DNA of 64,000 bases from CAZQFV01 sp964613665 (GTDB taxonomy: Bacteria; Chloroflexota; Chloroflexia; DTKN01), in assembly GCA_964613665.1 (NCBI GenBank), contig CAZTIG010000001.1, positions 62,001 through 126,000 on the forward strand, read 5' to 3'. Below the pieces are notes generated by a model. That model saw only the letters and a program-made list of their open reading frames with translations. It did no database searches and was not told the origin of the DNA. Within the stretch, counting starts at the first letter, position 1, and the number at the start of each line of letters is the position of its first letter. A program made the translations under genes and the position numbers. Positions 16,174 through 24,836 of this stretch are shown here, piece after piece.

Positions 16174-16190
16174 GGCCCCGACGGGGCTTT
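16174..16190 (+). terminator. Hairpin with short T-run after the YkgJ gene
   Basis: GGCCCCGACGGGGCTTT: five to six G-C pairs with a tight loop followed by TTT, 27 bases after the stop codon. Confidence 0.4.
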
Positions 16191-16241
16191 CGCCTGGTAG
16201 CCCGGGCCTTCCAGGGCCGGACGGCGCGTCCGGACGCCGCG

Positions 16242-16272
16242 GAGGGCTCCTCGGCCCGGCCGGGGAGCCCTC
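16242..16272. terminator. Perfect 9-bp hairpin between convergent genes
   Basis: GAGGGCTCC (16242-16250) and GGAGCCCTC (16264-16272) pair perfectly. It lies between the YkgJ gene and the stop of the large secreted protein. No T-run. Confidence 0.4.
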
Positions 16273-16329
16273 CTGCAAAGGTCGCACCTGTCCGCGGGGC
16301 GCTGGGGCGGCCTGCCCCGGAGGGCGCGG

Positions 16330-19300
16330 CTACCGCTGCACCAGCGGCAGGAACACCTGGTAGCGCACCTCCTCCACCGTTACCGTCCAGGCCGCGCTGT
16401 AGGCGGTGTACCCGGCGGCGTTGTAGGCGCGCACGCGCCAGGTGTGCTCGCCCAGCGCCAGCGTGGCGCTGTAGACCGGCGCGGTCGTGGTGATCACCGT
16501 GCCGTCCAGCTCGATGTTGTACCCGTCCGGCGGCCCCCCGGCCCCCGCTTCCCAGGTAAAGGTCAGGACCGCCGTCGTCGTCACCAGGCCGTCGGCCGGG
16601 GCCAGCAACACCGGCACGCCGGCCGGGTCGATTACCTCCAGGTTCCAGGCCGGCGCATAGGGCGACTGCCCGGCGGCGTTCTCCGCCCGCACCGTCCAGG
16701 TGTAGGCCCCGGCTGCCAGCGTGGCCGTGTACGAGGTGCCGGCCGTGGTGGTCACGACCGCCCCGTTCACCGCCAGGGTGTAGGCGTCGGGCGGGCCGCC
16801 TGCGCCCGCCTCCCAGGAGAAGGCCACCTGGTGCGTGGTGGTGAAGAGCGTCCCGTCGGTCGGGGAGAGCAGCACCGGCGTCCCCGGCGCGTCGACGATC
16901 TCGAACGACCAGGCCGCGGAATAGTCCGAGCAGGCCACGGCGTTGCAGGCCCGCACGCGCCAGGTGTGTGTCCCGGCCGCCAGTGTGCCCGCCCAGAACG
17001 TCTCGGTCGTGGTGACGACGCCGCCGTCCAGCTCCACGTTGTAGCTTTCCACCGGCACCGTGCCCTCGGGCTGCCATGTGAGGGTGACGTCGTGGGTGGT
17101 GGTGATCAGAGCGCCGTCCGGCGGGGCCAGCAGCGTGGGCACCTCCGGCGCCTGGTAGGTACAGGCAAAGGGCTGGTAGTACAGGGTCACGTCGTCGATG
17201 TACCAGCCGTCCGCGGTGACGCCGCCGTCGGAGGTCAGGCGGAAGCGGAAGGCCGCGCCGGCCTGCTCGTCCAGGACCGGGGTGGCCCAGCTCTGCTGGT
17301 TCCAGGCCTGGTACCCGTCGTAGGCCACCGGGAAGGTTTTCCATGTGGCGCCGCCGTCGACCGAGTACTGCACGTACCCGTAGTCATAGCCTTGCTCCAG
17401 GCTGTAGCGGTGCCAGAAGGTCAGGCCGGTGCCGATGGTCGTGCTCAGGTTGAAGATGGGAGAGCGCAGCCAGGCGTCTGTGTTGTCCTGGTAGTTGCCG
17501 TTGGGGCTGTCGGACCAGGCGCGCGTGGGGCTGTGCGACTGCTCCATGGTGATGGTCCAGTGGTTGTTGGTACCGCCGGTGGTCCAGTTGCCGGGGCCGC
17601 TCTCCATGTTGTCGAAGAAGAACGGCGCCGGCGGCTGGGGCACGCCCAGGTACAGGCGCACCGGGGCGGTGTAGACGCCCTGGTCTGTCGTCAGGACGTT
17701 GGCGAAATCGACGCGCCCGCCGCAGGGCAGGGCCGGGTCGAAGGAGACGGTGAAGGCGGTCAGGTTGACCTCGGCATGGCCGGCGGCGATGTCCGGGTAG
17801 GCGGCGTCGGCCACCGCGACGGTGACGCCGGCCGTCTGGGCGATCAGGTGGGCGGCGACGTTGGTGGCGGTGGTGGCACCGGTGTTGGCGATGGTCAGCC
17901 AGAACATTAGGCCGCTCTCGCCCGGCTCGGTGTAGCCGTTGGCGTTGCCGCCGGGGACGTCGTCGTCGACGGCCAGGCCGGCCTCGGCCAGGTAGGGCTG
18001 AGGCACCAGGACCAGGTCGACGGTGGTGGTGGCGCCCGCGGTGACGTCGGCCACGGCCACGGCCGGGTCGGGATAACCGGGCATGAGCGGGCCGGCGGTC
18101 AGGGTGAAGGTGCCGGCCGGCAGGGCCATAGCAAAGGTGCCGCCGGCGTCGGTCTCGGCCGTCATGGTCAGCGCCGCCGTGGCGCCCGTTCCGATCACCC
18201 ACACCCCGGCGAGCGGCTGCAGGGTGGCCGCGTCGCGCACGGTGCCGACGATCGACCCCTTCGGCTGGCCGCAGGAGGGGAACCGGAACGAGCCAATGCG
18301 CGTGTACCAGGCGCCGCCGGTGGTCTTGAAGTACTCCTGGGTGTACCAGAAGGTGCAGCCGTCGACCGGGTCGATCGACATGCCGCTGTAGTCGCCCCAG
18401 CGGTTCGAGCTGCTCTGCGAGCCGGTGCCCTCGATGAGCGAGGTCTCGCCCTGGAGCATGAGGCCCAGGACCTCGCCGTTCAGCCGGCCGGTGTAGCGGA
18501 CCGATGGATACATGGTGGGGCTGGAGACGCTGTAGCCCAGGGCGATGTTGCCGTCCTTGTCGGCGGCGATGCTGCCCATCCAGCGGAAGTTGCCGTCGGG
18601 CTGGTAGGTGCCCTGCTGGTAGACGGCCGGGGCCCCGCCGGGATCGCGCACCTCGTACCACCGTACCCCGGCGACCTCGTTGCTGAAGACGGTGTGGTTG
18701 ACGTACAGCGCCTCGTAGGAGCCCATGTTGCGGTACTGCAGCTGGCACATCAGGCGGTCGCCCAGGCTGTCGAGCTTCTGCTGGGTGCCGCCCTGGGGGA
18801 TCCAGGTCCACGGGGCGTAGATGAAGCTGGCCACCGGCACGTCGACCGGCCCGGTGAAGGTCGAGTTGCCGGGGGTGGTCCAGTCGACGTGAAACTCCCA
18901 CAGGTACAGGGAGGTGGGCGCCTCGACGGAGGCCATGTAGTTGGGGGCGCCAGCCGGGGGCACCGTGCCGCGCACGTTGGAGGGCAGCAGGCTGCCGTAG
19001 TTGGCGCCGGTGCCGAACATGACCGCCGTGGCCGGGGCGCCGCTGAGCATGGCGGCGCGGTCCAGGGCAAAGACGTTGGCCCCGACCCACGGATCGAACA
19101 TGTTGCAGGTCAGGTAGTAGGCGTCGGGCCACACGCCCATCTTGGGATAGTCGCACCACGAGCCGTAGGTGGGGTCTTTGGTGTCGACGTCGTAAAAGTA
19201 CCAGCCGCCGGCCACCGGGTCCCCGCTCTGCGAGACGGCGATGCACTGGCGGGACTCGTCGCCCGGGAAGGAAAAGTCGGAGACGATCCAGCGGTCGGCC

Positions 19301-19917
19301 ATCTCGTCGTAGACGACGACCACGTCGCCGGCGTTCTGGCTGTCGCAGGCCGAGCCGGGCGGGCCCTGGAAGAAGGTGTTGTAGGGCAGGTTGACCAGCT
19401 CGGCCCCGGTGGCCTTGTCGTAGATGCCGATGGCGATGTTGACGACCTGGACGTAGTGGTTGGGCCCGACGTCACCGTGGGTATCGGGCGGGTGCCAGCC
19501 GCCGCCGTCGTTGATCATCAGTCCGTCAAAGTTCATGAGCGGGGCCGGCATCTTGCCGGTGCCCGGATAGGTCTGGGCCACGGGGTCGGCCATCTCGCCG
19601 GCCATGGGCCGGCCCTTGATCTGGCCCGGACTGGGCATCTGCAGGTAGGGGTACTGGTCGGCGGCCTGGGGCAGGTCGCGCAGGTCGCCGTTCCAGACGT
19701 ACGGCGCCGCCGACTGGGTGACGATGGGGCCGCGCGGCCCCGCGGCAGGCCGGGCCGCCGGGCCGGACTCGATACCGGCGAGAAAGGACTCGCCGCCGGG
19801 CATGGCGGCCGGCCGGGCATTGAGCGCGGCCGACATGTCGGTGTCGAGGCTGAAGAGGGAGACTCCCACCACGAGGAGGACGAGCAGGCCGGCAAGGACG
19901 CGTAGGGGCGATTTCAT
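16330..19917 (-). CDS. Large secreted multidomain protein with PLV tail
   Basis: 1195 aa. ATG 19917 follows GGAG and opens a signal peptide (VLAGLLVLLVVGVSLFSL). Residues about 100-560 form an uncharacterised domain seen in secreted bacterial proteins, with GWHPPDTHGDVGPNHYVQ and DEMADRWIVSDF. Then a carboxypeptidase-regulatory-like beta sandwich (GSIVGTVRDAATLQPLAGV, about 565-640), a NEW3/CARDB-like stretch, an immune-inhibitor/MAM-type jellyroll (FFFDNMESGPGNWTTGG to GWYIDDVTLYY, about 740-900), and three fibronectin-III-like domains with the pattern P-x-LL-(A/S)P-x-DG and HTWRVRA. The C-terminus is YQVFLPLVQR. No protease active site seen, so an adhesin or substrate-binding surface protein is most likely. 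Monocistronic. Confidence 0.82.
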   Translation of the reverse strand: MKSPLRVLAGLLVLLVVGVSLFSLDTDMSAALNARPAAMPGGESFLAGIESGPAARPAAGPRGPIVTQSAAPYVWNGDLRDLPQAADQYPYLQMPSPGQIKGRPMAGEMADPVAQTYPGTGKMPAPLMNFDGLMINDGGGWHPPDTHGDVGPNHYVQVVNIAIGIYDKATGAELVNLPYNTFFQGPPGSACDSQNAGDVVVVYDEMADRWIVSDFSFPGDESRQCIAVSQSGDPVAGGWYFYDVDTKDPTYGSWCDYPKMGVWPDAYYLTCNMFDPWVGANVFALDRAAMLSGAPATAVMFGTGANYGSLLPSNVRGTVPPAGAPNYMASVEAPTSLYLWEFHVDWTTPGNSTFTGPVDVPVASFIYAPWTWIPQGGTQQKLDSLGDRLMCQLQYRNMGSYEALYVNHTVFSNEVAGVRWYEVRDPGGAPAVYQQGTYQPDGNFRWMGSIAADKDGNIALGYSVSSPTMYPSVRYTGRLNGEVLGLMLQGETSLIEGTGSQSSSNRWGDYSGMSIDPVDGCTFWYTQEYFKTTGGAWYTRIGSFRFPSCGQPKGSIVGTVRDAATLQPLAGVWVIGTGATAALTMTAETDAGGTFAMALPAGTFTLTAGPLMPGYPDPAVAVADVTAGATTTVDLVLVPQPYLAEAGLAVDDDVPGGNANGYTEPGESGLMFWLTIANTGATTATNVAAHLIAQTAGVTVAVADAAYPDIAAGHAEVNLTAFTVSFDPALPCGGRVDFANVLTTDQGVYTAPVRLYLGVPQPPAPFFFDNMESGPGNWTTGGTNNHWTITMEQSHSPTRAWSDSPNGNYQDNTDAWLRSPIFNLSTTIGTGLTFWHRYSLEQGYDYGYVQYSVDGGATWKTFPVAYDGYQAWNQQSWATPVLDEQAGAAFRFRLTSDGGVTADGWYIDDVTLYYQPFACTYQAPEVPTLLAPPDGALITTTHDVTLTWQPEGTVPVESYNVELDGGVVTTTETFWAGTLAAGTHTWRVRACNAVACSDYSAAWSFEIVDAPGTPVLLSPTDGTLFTTTHQVAFSWEAGAGGPPDAYTLAVNGAVVTTTAGTSYTATLAAGAYTWTVRAENAAGQSPYAPAWNLEVIDPAGVPVLLAPADGLVTTTAVLTFTWEAGAGGPPDGYNIELDGTVITTTAPVYSATLALGEHTWRVRAYNAAGYTAYSAAWTVTVEEVRYQVFLPLVQR

Positions 19918-19965
19918 GGCATCTCCGTTTCTGCTATGAGGAACCGGGTTGGTGTCAACGGGGAG

Positions 19966-19994
19966 ATTATAGCACATGTCGGTGGAGTTTGCAT
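19966..19994 (-). promoter_or_regulatory. Probable promoter of the large secreted protein
   Basis: Minus strand extended TGTGC-TATAAT (19971-19966), 49 bases before the ATG. The hexamer 17 bp upstream is ATGCAA, a weak -35. Confidence 0.5.
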
Positions 19995-20000
19995 CTCGGG

Positions 20001-20245
20001 CGCGGCCGCGGCGTGGGCGTGTCCGTGGCTGTGCCGGGCGTGTCCCCGGCTGCGCCGGATGGCGCGTGGGTGCCGGGCATGTGCGCGTTTCATTTACAGG
20101 GAGACCAGTCCCACCTGCACCTCCTGCCGGGGGCTTGCAGCCCCCGACCCGCGCAGCGGCCCGGCCGGCGTGGCTGCCGCGCAGCGGTGCGGTGCCACCA
20201 CGATCCGGCGCGGCGCCACCGACCCTCAGTGAGGGGTACAGGGAG
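20001..20245 (+). repeat. Dispersed repeat B, copy 2
   Basis: Same orientation and same relation to a minus-strand gene start as copy 1 (14168-14425). Shared blocks include CCCCGGCTGCGCCGGATGG, GGGCATGTGCGCGTTTC, CTGCCGGGGGCTTGCAGCCC and GCGCAGCGGTGCGGTGC. It ends near a CCCTCAGTGAGGG palindrome. No gene. Confidence 0.55.
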
Positions 20246-20263
20246 CGCCATGAAAGCTCCCTG
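20239..20263. other. Inverted repeat next to the tRNA terminator
   Basis: CAGGGAGC (20239-20246) and GCTCCCTG (20256-20263), perfect 8-bp stem with 9-base loop; role unknown. Confidence 0.35.
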
Positions 20264-20264
20264 C

Positions 20265-20307
20265 AAAGACAAAGGAAGCACGACGGCCGATCGGTCCGTG
20301 TGCTTCC
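20265..20307 (-). terminator. Intrinsic terminator of tRNA-Asp
   Basis: On the minus strand GGAAGCAC...GTGCTTCC with an inner ACGG/CCGT pairing forms a long stem, followed directly by TTTGTCTTT. It lies 35 bases beyond the tRNA 3' end. Confidence 0.7.
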
Positions 20308-20341
20308 AGTCCTAGTACTGGAGCCTATTGGAACGAACATA

Positions 20342-20415
20342 CGGGGTCGAGGGGATTCGAACCCCCGATCTCAGCCTTGACAGGGCTGCATGTTAGGCCT
20401 CTACACCACGACCCC
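20342..20415 (-). tRNA. tRNA-Asp (GTC)
   Basis: 74 bases. Acceptor stem GGGGTCG pairs with CGACCCC; discriminator base G; anticodon stem CAGCC/GGCTG around loop CTGTCAA, anticodon GTC; T arm GGGGG-TTCGAAT-CCCC with the invariant TTCGA. 3' CCA is not encoded. Own promoter upstream and terminator downstream. Confidence 0.95.
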
Positions 20416-20425
20416 AGCGGCCGCT

Positions 20426-20454
20426 ATCATAGCACAGAAGCGGGGGCATGTCAA
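20426..20454 (-). promoter_or_regulatory. SigA-type promoter of tRNA-Asp
   Basis: Minus strand TTGACA (20454-20449), 17-bp spacer, extended TGC-TATGAT (20431-20426), ending 11 bases before the mature 5' end. It sits in the 46-bp gap after the M50 protease gene. Confidence 0.75.
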
Positions 20455-20461
20455 ATCGTCG

Positions 20462-21682
20462 CTACGGCACCGGCAGCACCACGGGCATGGCCTGCATGGG
20501 GATCGGCGTAAAGGTCAGCAGAAAGACGACCAGCACCAGCCCGGCCGCGGCGACGTGCCACGGCTTCAGCCGGGTGACGTCGTCCAGCGGCACGGCAGGC
20601 CGCCGGCCCAGCAGGGCGATCAGGCCGGCCCACAGGAACCAGCCGGTCCACAGCAGGCCCAGCAGCGCCATGGCTCCCACCATGGCCCAGGTCAGGTAGC
20701 GCGCCTTGTCGCCCAGCAGCGCATAGGCCACGTGCCCCCCGTCGAGGGTCCCGGCCGGGATCAGGTTCAGGCCTGTCACCAGCAGGCCCGCCCAGGCGGC
20801 AAAGGCCACCGGCGGGATGGTCACGTCCTCGCCGGTGCACGGCGGGCAGCCGATCACGGCCGCCGTGAGGATGCCCAGTCCCGTCTGCGGCGAGGACGGG
20901 TCGCAGTTCGGCACGAAGCGGCCGAAGCGGGCCGCCTTCAGCAGCCCGTAGAGGAGCGAGTTGCCCTCCATGACATAGTAGCCCTGCTGCTCCGGCCCCA
21001 CCTCGCGCTGGATGCGCGCGCAAAAGTCCACCGAGCGCTCGGTCTGGGCCACGCTCAGGCCGCCGATGAGCAGCGGCACGGCCACGACCAGGCCGGCCAG
21101 CGGCCCGGCCATCCCCAGGAGCAGGAGGTGGCGGCGGTTCTGTGGCGGCGCCTTCATCTGGATAAAGGCGCCCATCGTGCCCAGCGGGCTGATCGGCATG
21201 GGGATAAAGTAGGGCAGCGTCGTGGCGATGCCCAGCCGCCTGGCTACCACGTAGTGCCCCATCTCGTGCGCCACCAGGATGGCCAACAGCGTCGCCGCAA
21301 AGGGCAGGCCGGAGAGGACGTTCTCCACGACGCTCCGCTCCGCGCGCCACTCCATGCCGGCGAACAGGGTCGAGGCCACCGTCACGACCAGCAGGATGCC
21401 GGCCAGGCGCAGGTTGGGGCGCGCCGTCGGCAGGTGCCCCGGCAGCGCGGTGATGACCTGGCGGTCCTTCTCCTGGCGGAAGAGCGGCGTGTAGCCCAGG
21501 CTGCGGAAGCGCTCGGCGACGACCGCGTACGCCTCACCGGAGTCGGCCAGGAAGCGGCCGTACAGGTGCACCGCTTCGCGCGGCGGCGGGTCCAGCATCA
21601 CCCCCTCCACGGCAAAGAGGTCGGCGACGGCTCTCTGCAAGGCTTGCGCGGGTTCAGCAGCAGCGGGTTCGGACAAGGGCAC
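20462..21682 (-). CDS. Site-2-protease-type M50 metalloprotease
   Basis: 406 aa, polytopic. Zinc site H139-E140-x-x-H143 in ILVAHEMGHYVVARRLG and the third ligand in NLIPAGTLDGGHVAYALLG (N-P-x-x-x-LDG type). An N-terminal soluble domain of about 85 residues (EVMLDPPP to DRQVITAL) precedes the first helix, as in the plant/cyanobacterial EGY-like and Chloroflexi branch. Such enzymes cut transmembrane substrates, often anti-sigma factors, but no partner is visible here. GTG 21682 is very close to GAGGAGA; TTG six bases later is better spaced and could be the true start. The gene is followed by tRNA-Asp. Confidence 0.85.
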   Translation of the reverse strand: MPLSEPAAAEPAQALQRAVADLFAVEGVMLDPPPREAVHLYGRFLADSGEAYAVVAERFRSLGYTPLFRQEKDRQVITALPGHLPTARPNLRLAGILLVVTVASTLFAGMEWRAERSVVENVLSGLPFAATLLAILVAHEMGHYVVARRLGIATTLPYFIPMPISPLGTMGAFIQMKAPPQNRRHLLLLGMAGPLAGLVVAVPLLIGGLSVAQTERSVDFCARIQREVGPEQQGYYVMEGNSLLYGLLKAARFGRFVPNCDPSSPQTGLGILTAAVIGCPPCTGEDVTIPPVAFAAWAGLLVTGLNLIPAGTLDGGHVAYALLGDKARYLTWAMVGAMALLGLLWTGWFLWAGLIALLGRRPAVPLDDVTRLKPWHVAAAGLVLVVFLLTFTPIPMQAMPVVLPVP

Positions 21683-21703
21683 TCTCCTCTCGATGCGAAC
21701 TGC

Positions 21704-21808
21704 GGGCTGTGGGCTGAGAGCTCAGAGCTGGGAGCCGTGAGCTCGGAGCTGTCAGCGCTCAGCTCCCGCAGGCCAGCCTGCAACCTGCAACCTGTAACCG
21801 GCAACCTA
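21704..21808. repeat. Degenerate heptamer repeat block
   Basis: Fifteen consecutive 7-base units in one phase: GGGCTGT, GGGCTGA, then GAGCTNN/GAGCCGT types, CAGCNCN types, and CAACCTG (twice), TAACCGG, CAACCTA. It fills the space between the M50 gene and the DUF2298 gene and the last unit contains the latter's stop codon (21806-21808). Confidence 0.6.
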
Positions 21809-24391
21809 TCTCCCGACCCTGTATACCTCCACCCCTGGCGCCGAGAAGACCAACGTGCCGACCTGGGCAAACTTGGCCCGGCCCTCCGCAGAGTAGGCCA
21901 GCTCCAGCGACCCCAGGAAGATATAGTCCACTCCGTACTGGTCCAGGAGCCGGCGGGCCACGGCCGCGCTGGGCGTCTGGTATATCTCCTCGACCACCTC
22001 CCGGCGCGGGCGCACCAGGACGGTGCCGTCCTCGGCGCGCAGGCCGTTGACCTCGGCCAAGGCCGCGGCGTCGCCGCCGCGCCACTGCAGCTCGTGGCCG
22101 TCCCAGCCCAGCAGCGTCGGCCGGCCCGTTGCCGCCGAGACCCGCCCGGCATAGCCCCACTCCGGGCCGACCGCCTCCAGGACCACGGCGTCGGGGGCGG
22201 CGTTGGCCAGCAGCCACTGCACCCCAGCATAGTCGCCCGGGTAGCGCTCCTGCATCGCCGCGAGGCCGTCCAGGTTCCACTCCCGCGTCTCGCGCAGGGC
22301 CAGGCGTACGGAGAGGACCGGGTAGACCAGGCTGCCGGCCAGCAGCAGGAGCAGCGGGATGGCCCACGGGACGAAGAGAGCATACCTGCGCCAGGCGGGG
22401 CGGGCGGAAGGCCGGTTGGGGTCGCTCTGTCGCCACGGCAGGAGCTCGCCGATCGCCCAGGCCCCGCCGATGCCCAGGAGGGCCCAGAGCTGGAAGTAGA
22501 ACTTGAAGATGGTGTTCATGCGGCTTTCGAAGATGTCGCGGAGATAGACCAGGTCGCAGCCCAGGGCTATGGCGGCGGCTAGGGCGAGCATCAGCAGGAC
22601 CATGGCCTCGGCCGGCCGGCTGGAGCTGAACAGGCGCAGGCAGAGGATCGCCGCCGGCACCAGCAGGAGCAGCGGGAAGTGCAGGACGACGGCGAGGGCC
22701 ACGCAGACGGCCAGGCCGGCCCAGCCCCACAGGTGACCCCAACCGTAGCGCCGCACGCCCCGCACCGCCAGCCACGAGACGAGCGGGTACAGGAAGAGGC
22801 CAAAGATGACGAGGAAGGAGTAGAGCGAGGTCTTGTCCCAGGCCACCGGCCCCACGGCGCGGAGGAGGCTGGAGAGGATGGGCAGGTCGGCCAGCGTGTC
22901 CACGAAGGTGCCCTGGAACTCGGCGGGTATGTCGCGGCTGCCGACGAGCGAGCGGAAGGTGGCGAAAAAGGGCAGGTAGAGGACCAGGCACAGGCCCACC
23001 AGCAGGCCCAGGTCCAGCCCGGTGTCGCGCCCCAGGACGAGTGCCCGGCGCCGCAGCCATGGGCCACCGGCGTCCCGCCCGGCGCGCACGATGCGCGCGC
23101 CGCCGTAGAGCAGCGCGTAGGTCGGCAGGTCCCAGCTATTGGCCATGTACAGGCTGCCCAGGACGACGGCGTGCAGGGCCAGCATGAGCCAGTTCCAGCG
23201 GCCGGCCGGCCCCAGGTAGGGCTCGCCCGGCGGGGCCAGGAGGATGCTGAGCGCCAGGGCCATGGACAGGAACGTCAGCGGAAGCGCCATCACGTGGGGG
23301 TGCATGTCGCCCAGGTAGAAGGAGAAGAACGGGAACTCGGTGATGGCGTAGGAGCGGGTGATCTGGTCGGGGGTGACATAAGCTCGCCAGCCGAAGAGGG
23401 CCTTTTCCACCTGGCCGGCTGCAGCGATCTGCTCGATGGCGTCGGCCGAGGGACGCTCGTCCCACAGCACACGCGAGGGCCACCACCAGTCAAAGTCGTC
23501 TACCTGCCGGCCGGGTGTCGGCGTGACGGCGCTGAAGCCCTCGTCGAAGGAGCCCGGTGTGCGCACGGTGTGGCCCAGCTCCACTTCCCCCGACTCCCCG
23601 GCCAGGCGGGCGCCCAGGACCGTCCACACCTCGCCAGCGTTGAGCGGGGCCATCTGGCTGCTGCCGCCGGCGAGCTGCAGGGCGCCCATCTGGTTGCCCA
23701 CGAAGACGACAAAGAGGACCGCCAGCGTGCCGACGAGGACGGCCCGCGGCCGGCCGGCCGGGTGCATAGCCCGCGTCAGGTTGTAGCCCAGGCTGAAGCT
23801 GCCGGTCACCGCCAGGGCCAGCAGGGCCGCCAGATTGAGGTTGAAGGCGAGGGAGGCCGGCAGGCCGGCGAGCATGGTCTGCACCGCGGCCATCAGGTAG
23901 CCCAGGTAGTAATAATTGATGGCGAAACCGGATAGCCAGGGGTCCTGCGGGGGCAGGTTGCGGCTCTGCACGATGCCGTTCAAAAGGGCCAGGTCCATCG
24001 GCTGCTCGGTGTGACCGATGGCCACGCCGCCCCAGGGGGCGTAGATGCGCAGCACCACGCCCACGAGCAAGGCGACGGCAAAGAGCAGCTCGTAGAAGAG
24101 CACCAGCGGCCAGTTCTGCCGCAGGAAGGGCACGATAGTGCGATCCTTCCACAGGAAGATAGCGGAGAGGCCAGCCACCAGGAGCAGGCAGAAGAAGACG
24201 AGGCCGCCGTCAAAGGTGGCCAGCTGCCACATGCCCAGGAGCCAGGTCAGGAAGGAGGTGAGCAGGACTCCCAGGACGCGCGCCAGCGGGTAGCCCCGGT
24301 CGGGCAGGCTGCGGAAGAGCGTCATGGCGATCGGCAGCGCCGCCAGGCCCAGGAGCGTGCTCAACATCCACCACAGCAGCAGCGAGGCCAT
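21806..24391 (-). CDS. DUF2298 (Chlor_Arch_YYY) polytopic membrane protein
   Basis: 861 aa with about 13-15 hydrophobic helices and a C-terminal soluble domain (residues about 690-861) ending GVEVYRVGR. The family, PF10060, is found mainly in Chloroflexi and archaea and resembles GT-C-fold polyprenol-phosphate-sugar glycosyltransferases. Characteristic stretches: NSWDLPTYALLYGGARI, YLGDMHPHVMALPLTF (conserved D-x-H-P-H), NYYYLGYLM and FESRMNTIFKFYFQLW. The acidic and His residues in extracytoplasmic loops suggest a transferase on lipid-linked sugars (inference). ATG 24391 follows GAGG weakly; promoter TTGCCC-17-TATAAT lies 195 bases upstream with heptamer repeats in the leader. Confidence 0.87.
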   Translation of the reverse strand: MASLLLWWMLSTLLGLAALPIAMTLFRSLPDRGYPLARVLGVLLTSFLTWLLGMWQLATFDGGLVFFCLLLVAGLSAIFLWKDRTIVPFLRQNWPLVLFYELLFAVALLVGVVLRIYAPWGGVAIGHTEQPMDLALLNGIVQSRNLPPQDPWLSGFAINYYYLGYLMAAVQTMLAGLPASLAFNLNLAALLALAVTGSFSLGYNLTRAMHPAGRPRAVLVGTLAVLFVVFVGNQMGALQLAGGSSQMAPLNAGEVWTVLGARLAGESGEVELGHTVRTPGSFDEGFSAVTPTPGRQVDDFDWWWPSRVLWDERPSADAIEQIAAAGQVEKALFGWRAYVTPDQITRSYAITEFPFFSFYLGDMHPHVMALPLTFLSMALALSILLAPPGEPYLGPAGRWNWLMLALHAVVLGSLYMANSWDLPTYALLYGGARIVRAGRDAGGPWLRRRALVLGRDTGLDLGLLVGLCLVLYLPFFATFRSLVGSRDIPAEFQGTFVDTLADLPILSSLLRAVGPVAWDKTSLYSFLVIFGLFLYPLVSWLAVRGVRRYGWGHLWGWAGLAVCVALAVVLHFPLLLLVPAAILCLRLFSSSRPAEAMVLLMLALAAAIALGCDLVYLRDIFESRMNTIFKFYFQLWALLGIGGAWAIGELLPWRQSDPNRPSARPAWRRYALFVPWAIPLLLLLAGSLVYPVLSVRLALRETREWNLDGLAAMQERYPGDYAGVQWLLANAAPDAVVLEAVGPEWGYAGRVSAATGRPTLLGWDGHELQWRGGDAAALAEVNGLRAEDGTVLVRPRREVVEEIYQTPSAAVARRLLDQYGVDYIFLGSLELAYSAEGRAKFAQVGTLVFSAPGVEVYRVGR

Positions 24392-24416
24392 TCACAACCT
24401 CGGAAGGGGGAGATGC

Positions 24417-24465
24417 GAGACAGCAGGTTGCAGGCCACAGGTTGCAGGTTCCAGGTTGCCGGCCA
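24417..24465. repeat. Heptamer repeat CAGGTTG in the DUF2298 leader
   Basis: Seven units in phase: GAGACAG, CAGGTTG, CAGGCCA, CAGGTTG, CAGGTTC, CAGGTTG, CCGGCCA. The core unit is the reverse complement of CAACCTG at the other end of the same gene. Confidence 0.55.
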
Positions 24466-24585
24466 TGACGGACCCCAGGCCACCGACCAGGGTATCTTCC
24501 TTGTGCCGTGCAGGTCGCCCCGCCGTTCGTCGTGGTGCTGGTACTTCCAGGTGCAGCGGAGCGTCCTGGTGAAGCTGTCGGGGGC

Positions 24586-24614
24586 ATTATACCCGAAGCA
24601 GGGGCGGAGGGCAA
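24586..24614 (-). promoter_or_regulatory. SigA-type promoter of the DUF2298 gene
   Basis: Minus strand TTGCCC (24614-24609), 17-bp spacer, TATAAT (24591-24586). Confidence 0.55.
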
Positions 24615-24620
24615 GAGGCG

Positions 24621-24648
24621 GCAGGATGCAAGATGCAGGATGCAGTGC
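24621..24648. repeat. Heptamer repeat GCAGGAT between divergent promoters
   Basis: GCAGGAT, GCAAGAT, GCAGGAT, GCAGTGC in phase. Lies between the two divergent promoters. Confidence 0.4.
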
Positions 24649-24729
24649 CGGGCTCCCTGCGGTCTCTGTGCCTCTGCTCTCGGTTCGCGGCGGCGTGCCC
24701 CCAGCAAGGTGGGCGATACCGTTGCGCGT

Positions 24730-24758
24730 TTGCACATCTGCCGCCCTTGTAGTACAAT
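24730..24758 (+). promoter_or_regulatory. SigA-type promoter of yceD-rpmF
   Basis: TTGCAC (24730-24735), 17-bp spacer, TACAAT (24753-24758), 79 bases before ATG 24837. Confidence 0.6.
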
Positions 24759-24836
24759 ACGGCCAGTCCGGGCGGGGCGGCAGTCGCCTGGCGGCCCCGG
24801 GGTATCCTGGGGCGGAGCGTGCCGCGAGGGTGGACG

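Noticed and set aside
15431..17344. 637-residue minus-strand open frame
   Set aside because: Lies antisense to the YkgJ gene and in the wrong phase over the secreted protein; contains repeat A; composition is Arg/Gly/Ala-rich as expected of a GC-rich shadow frame.
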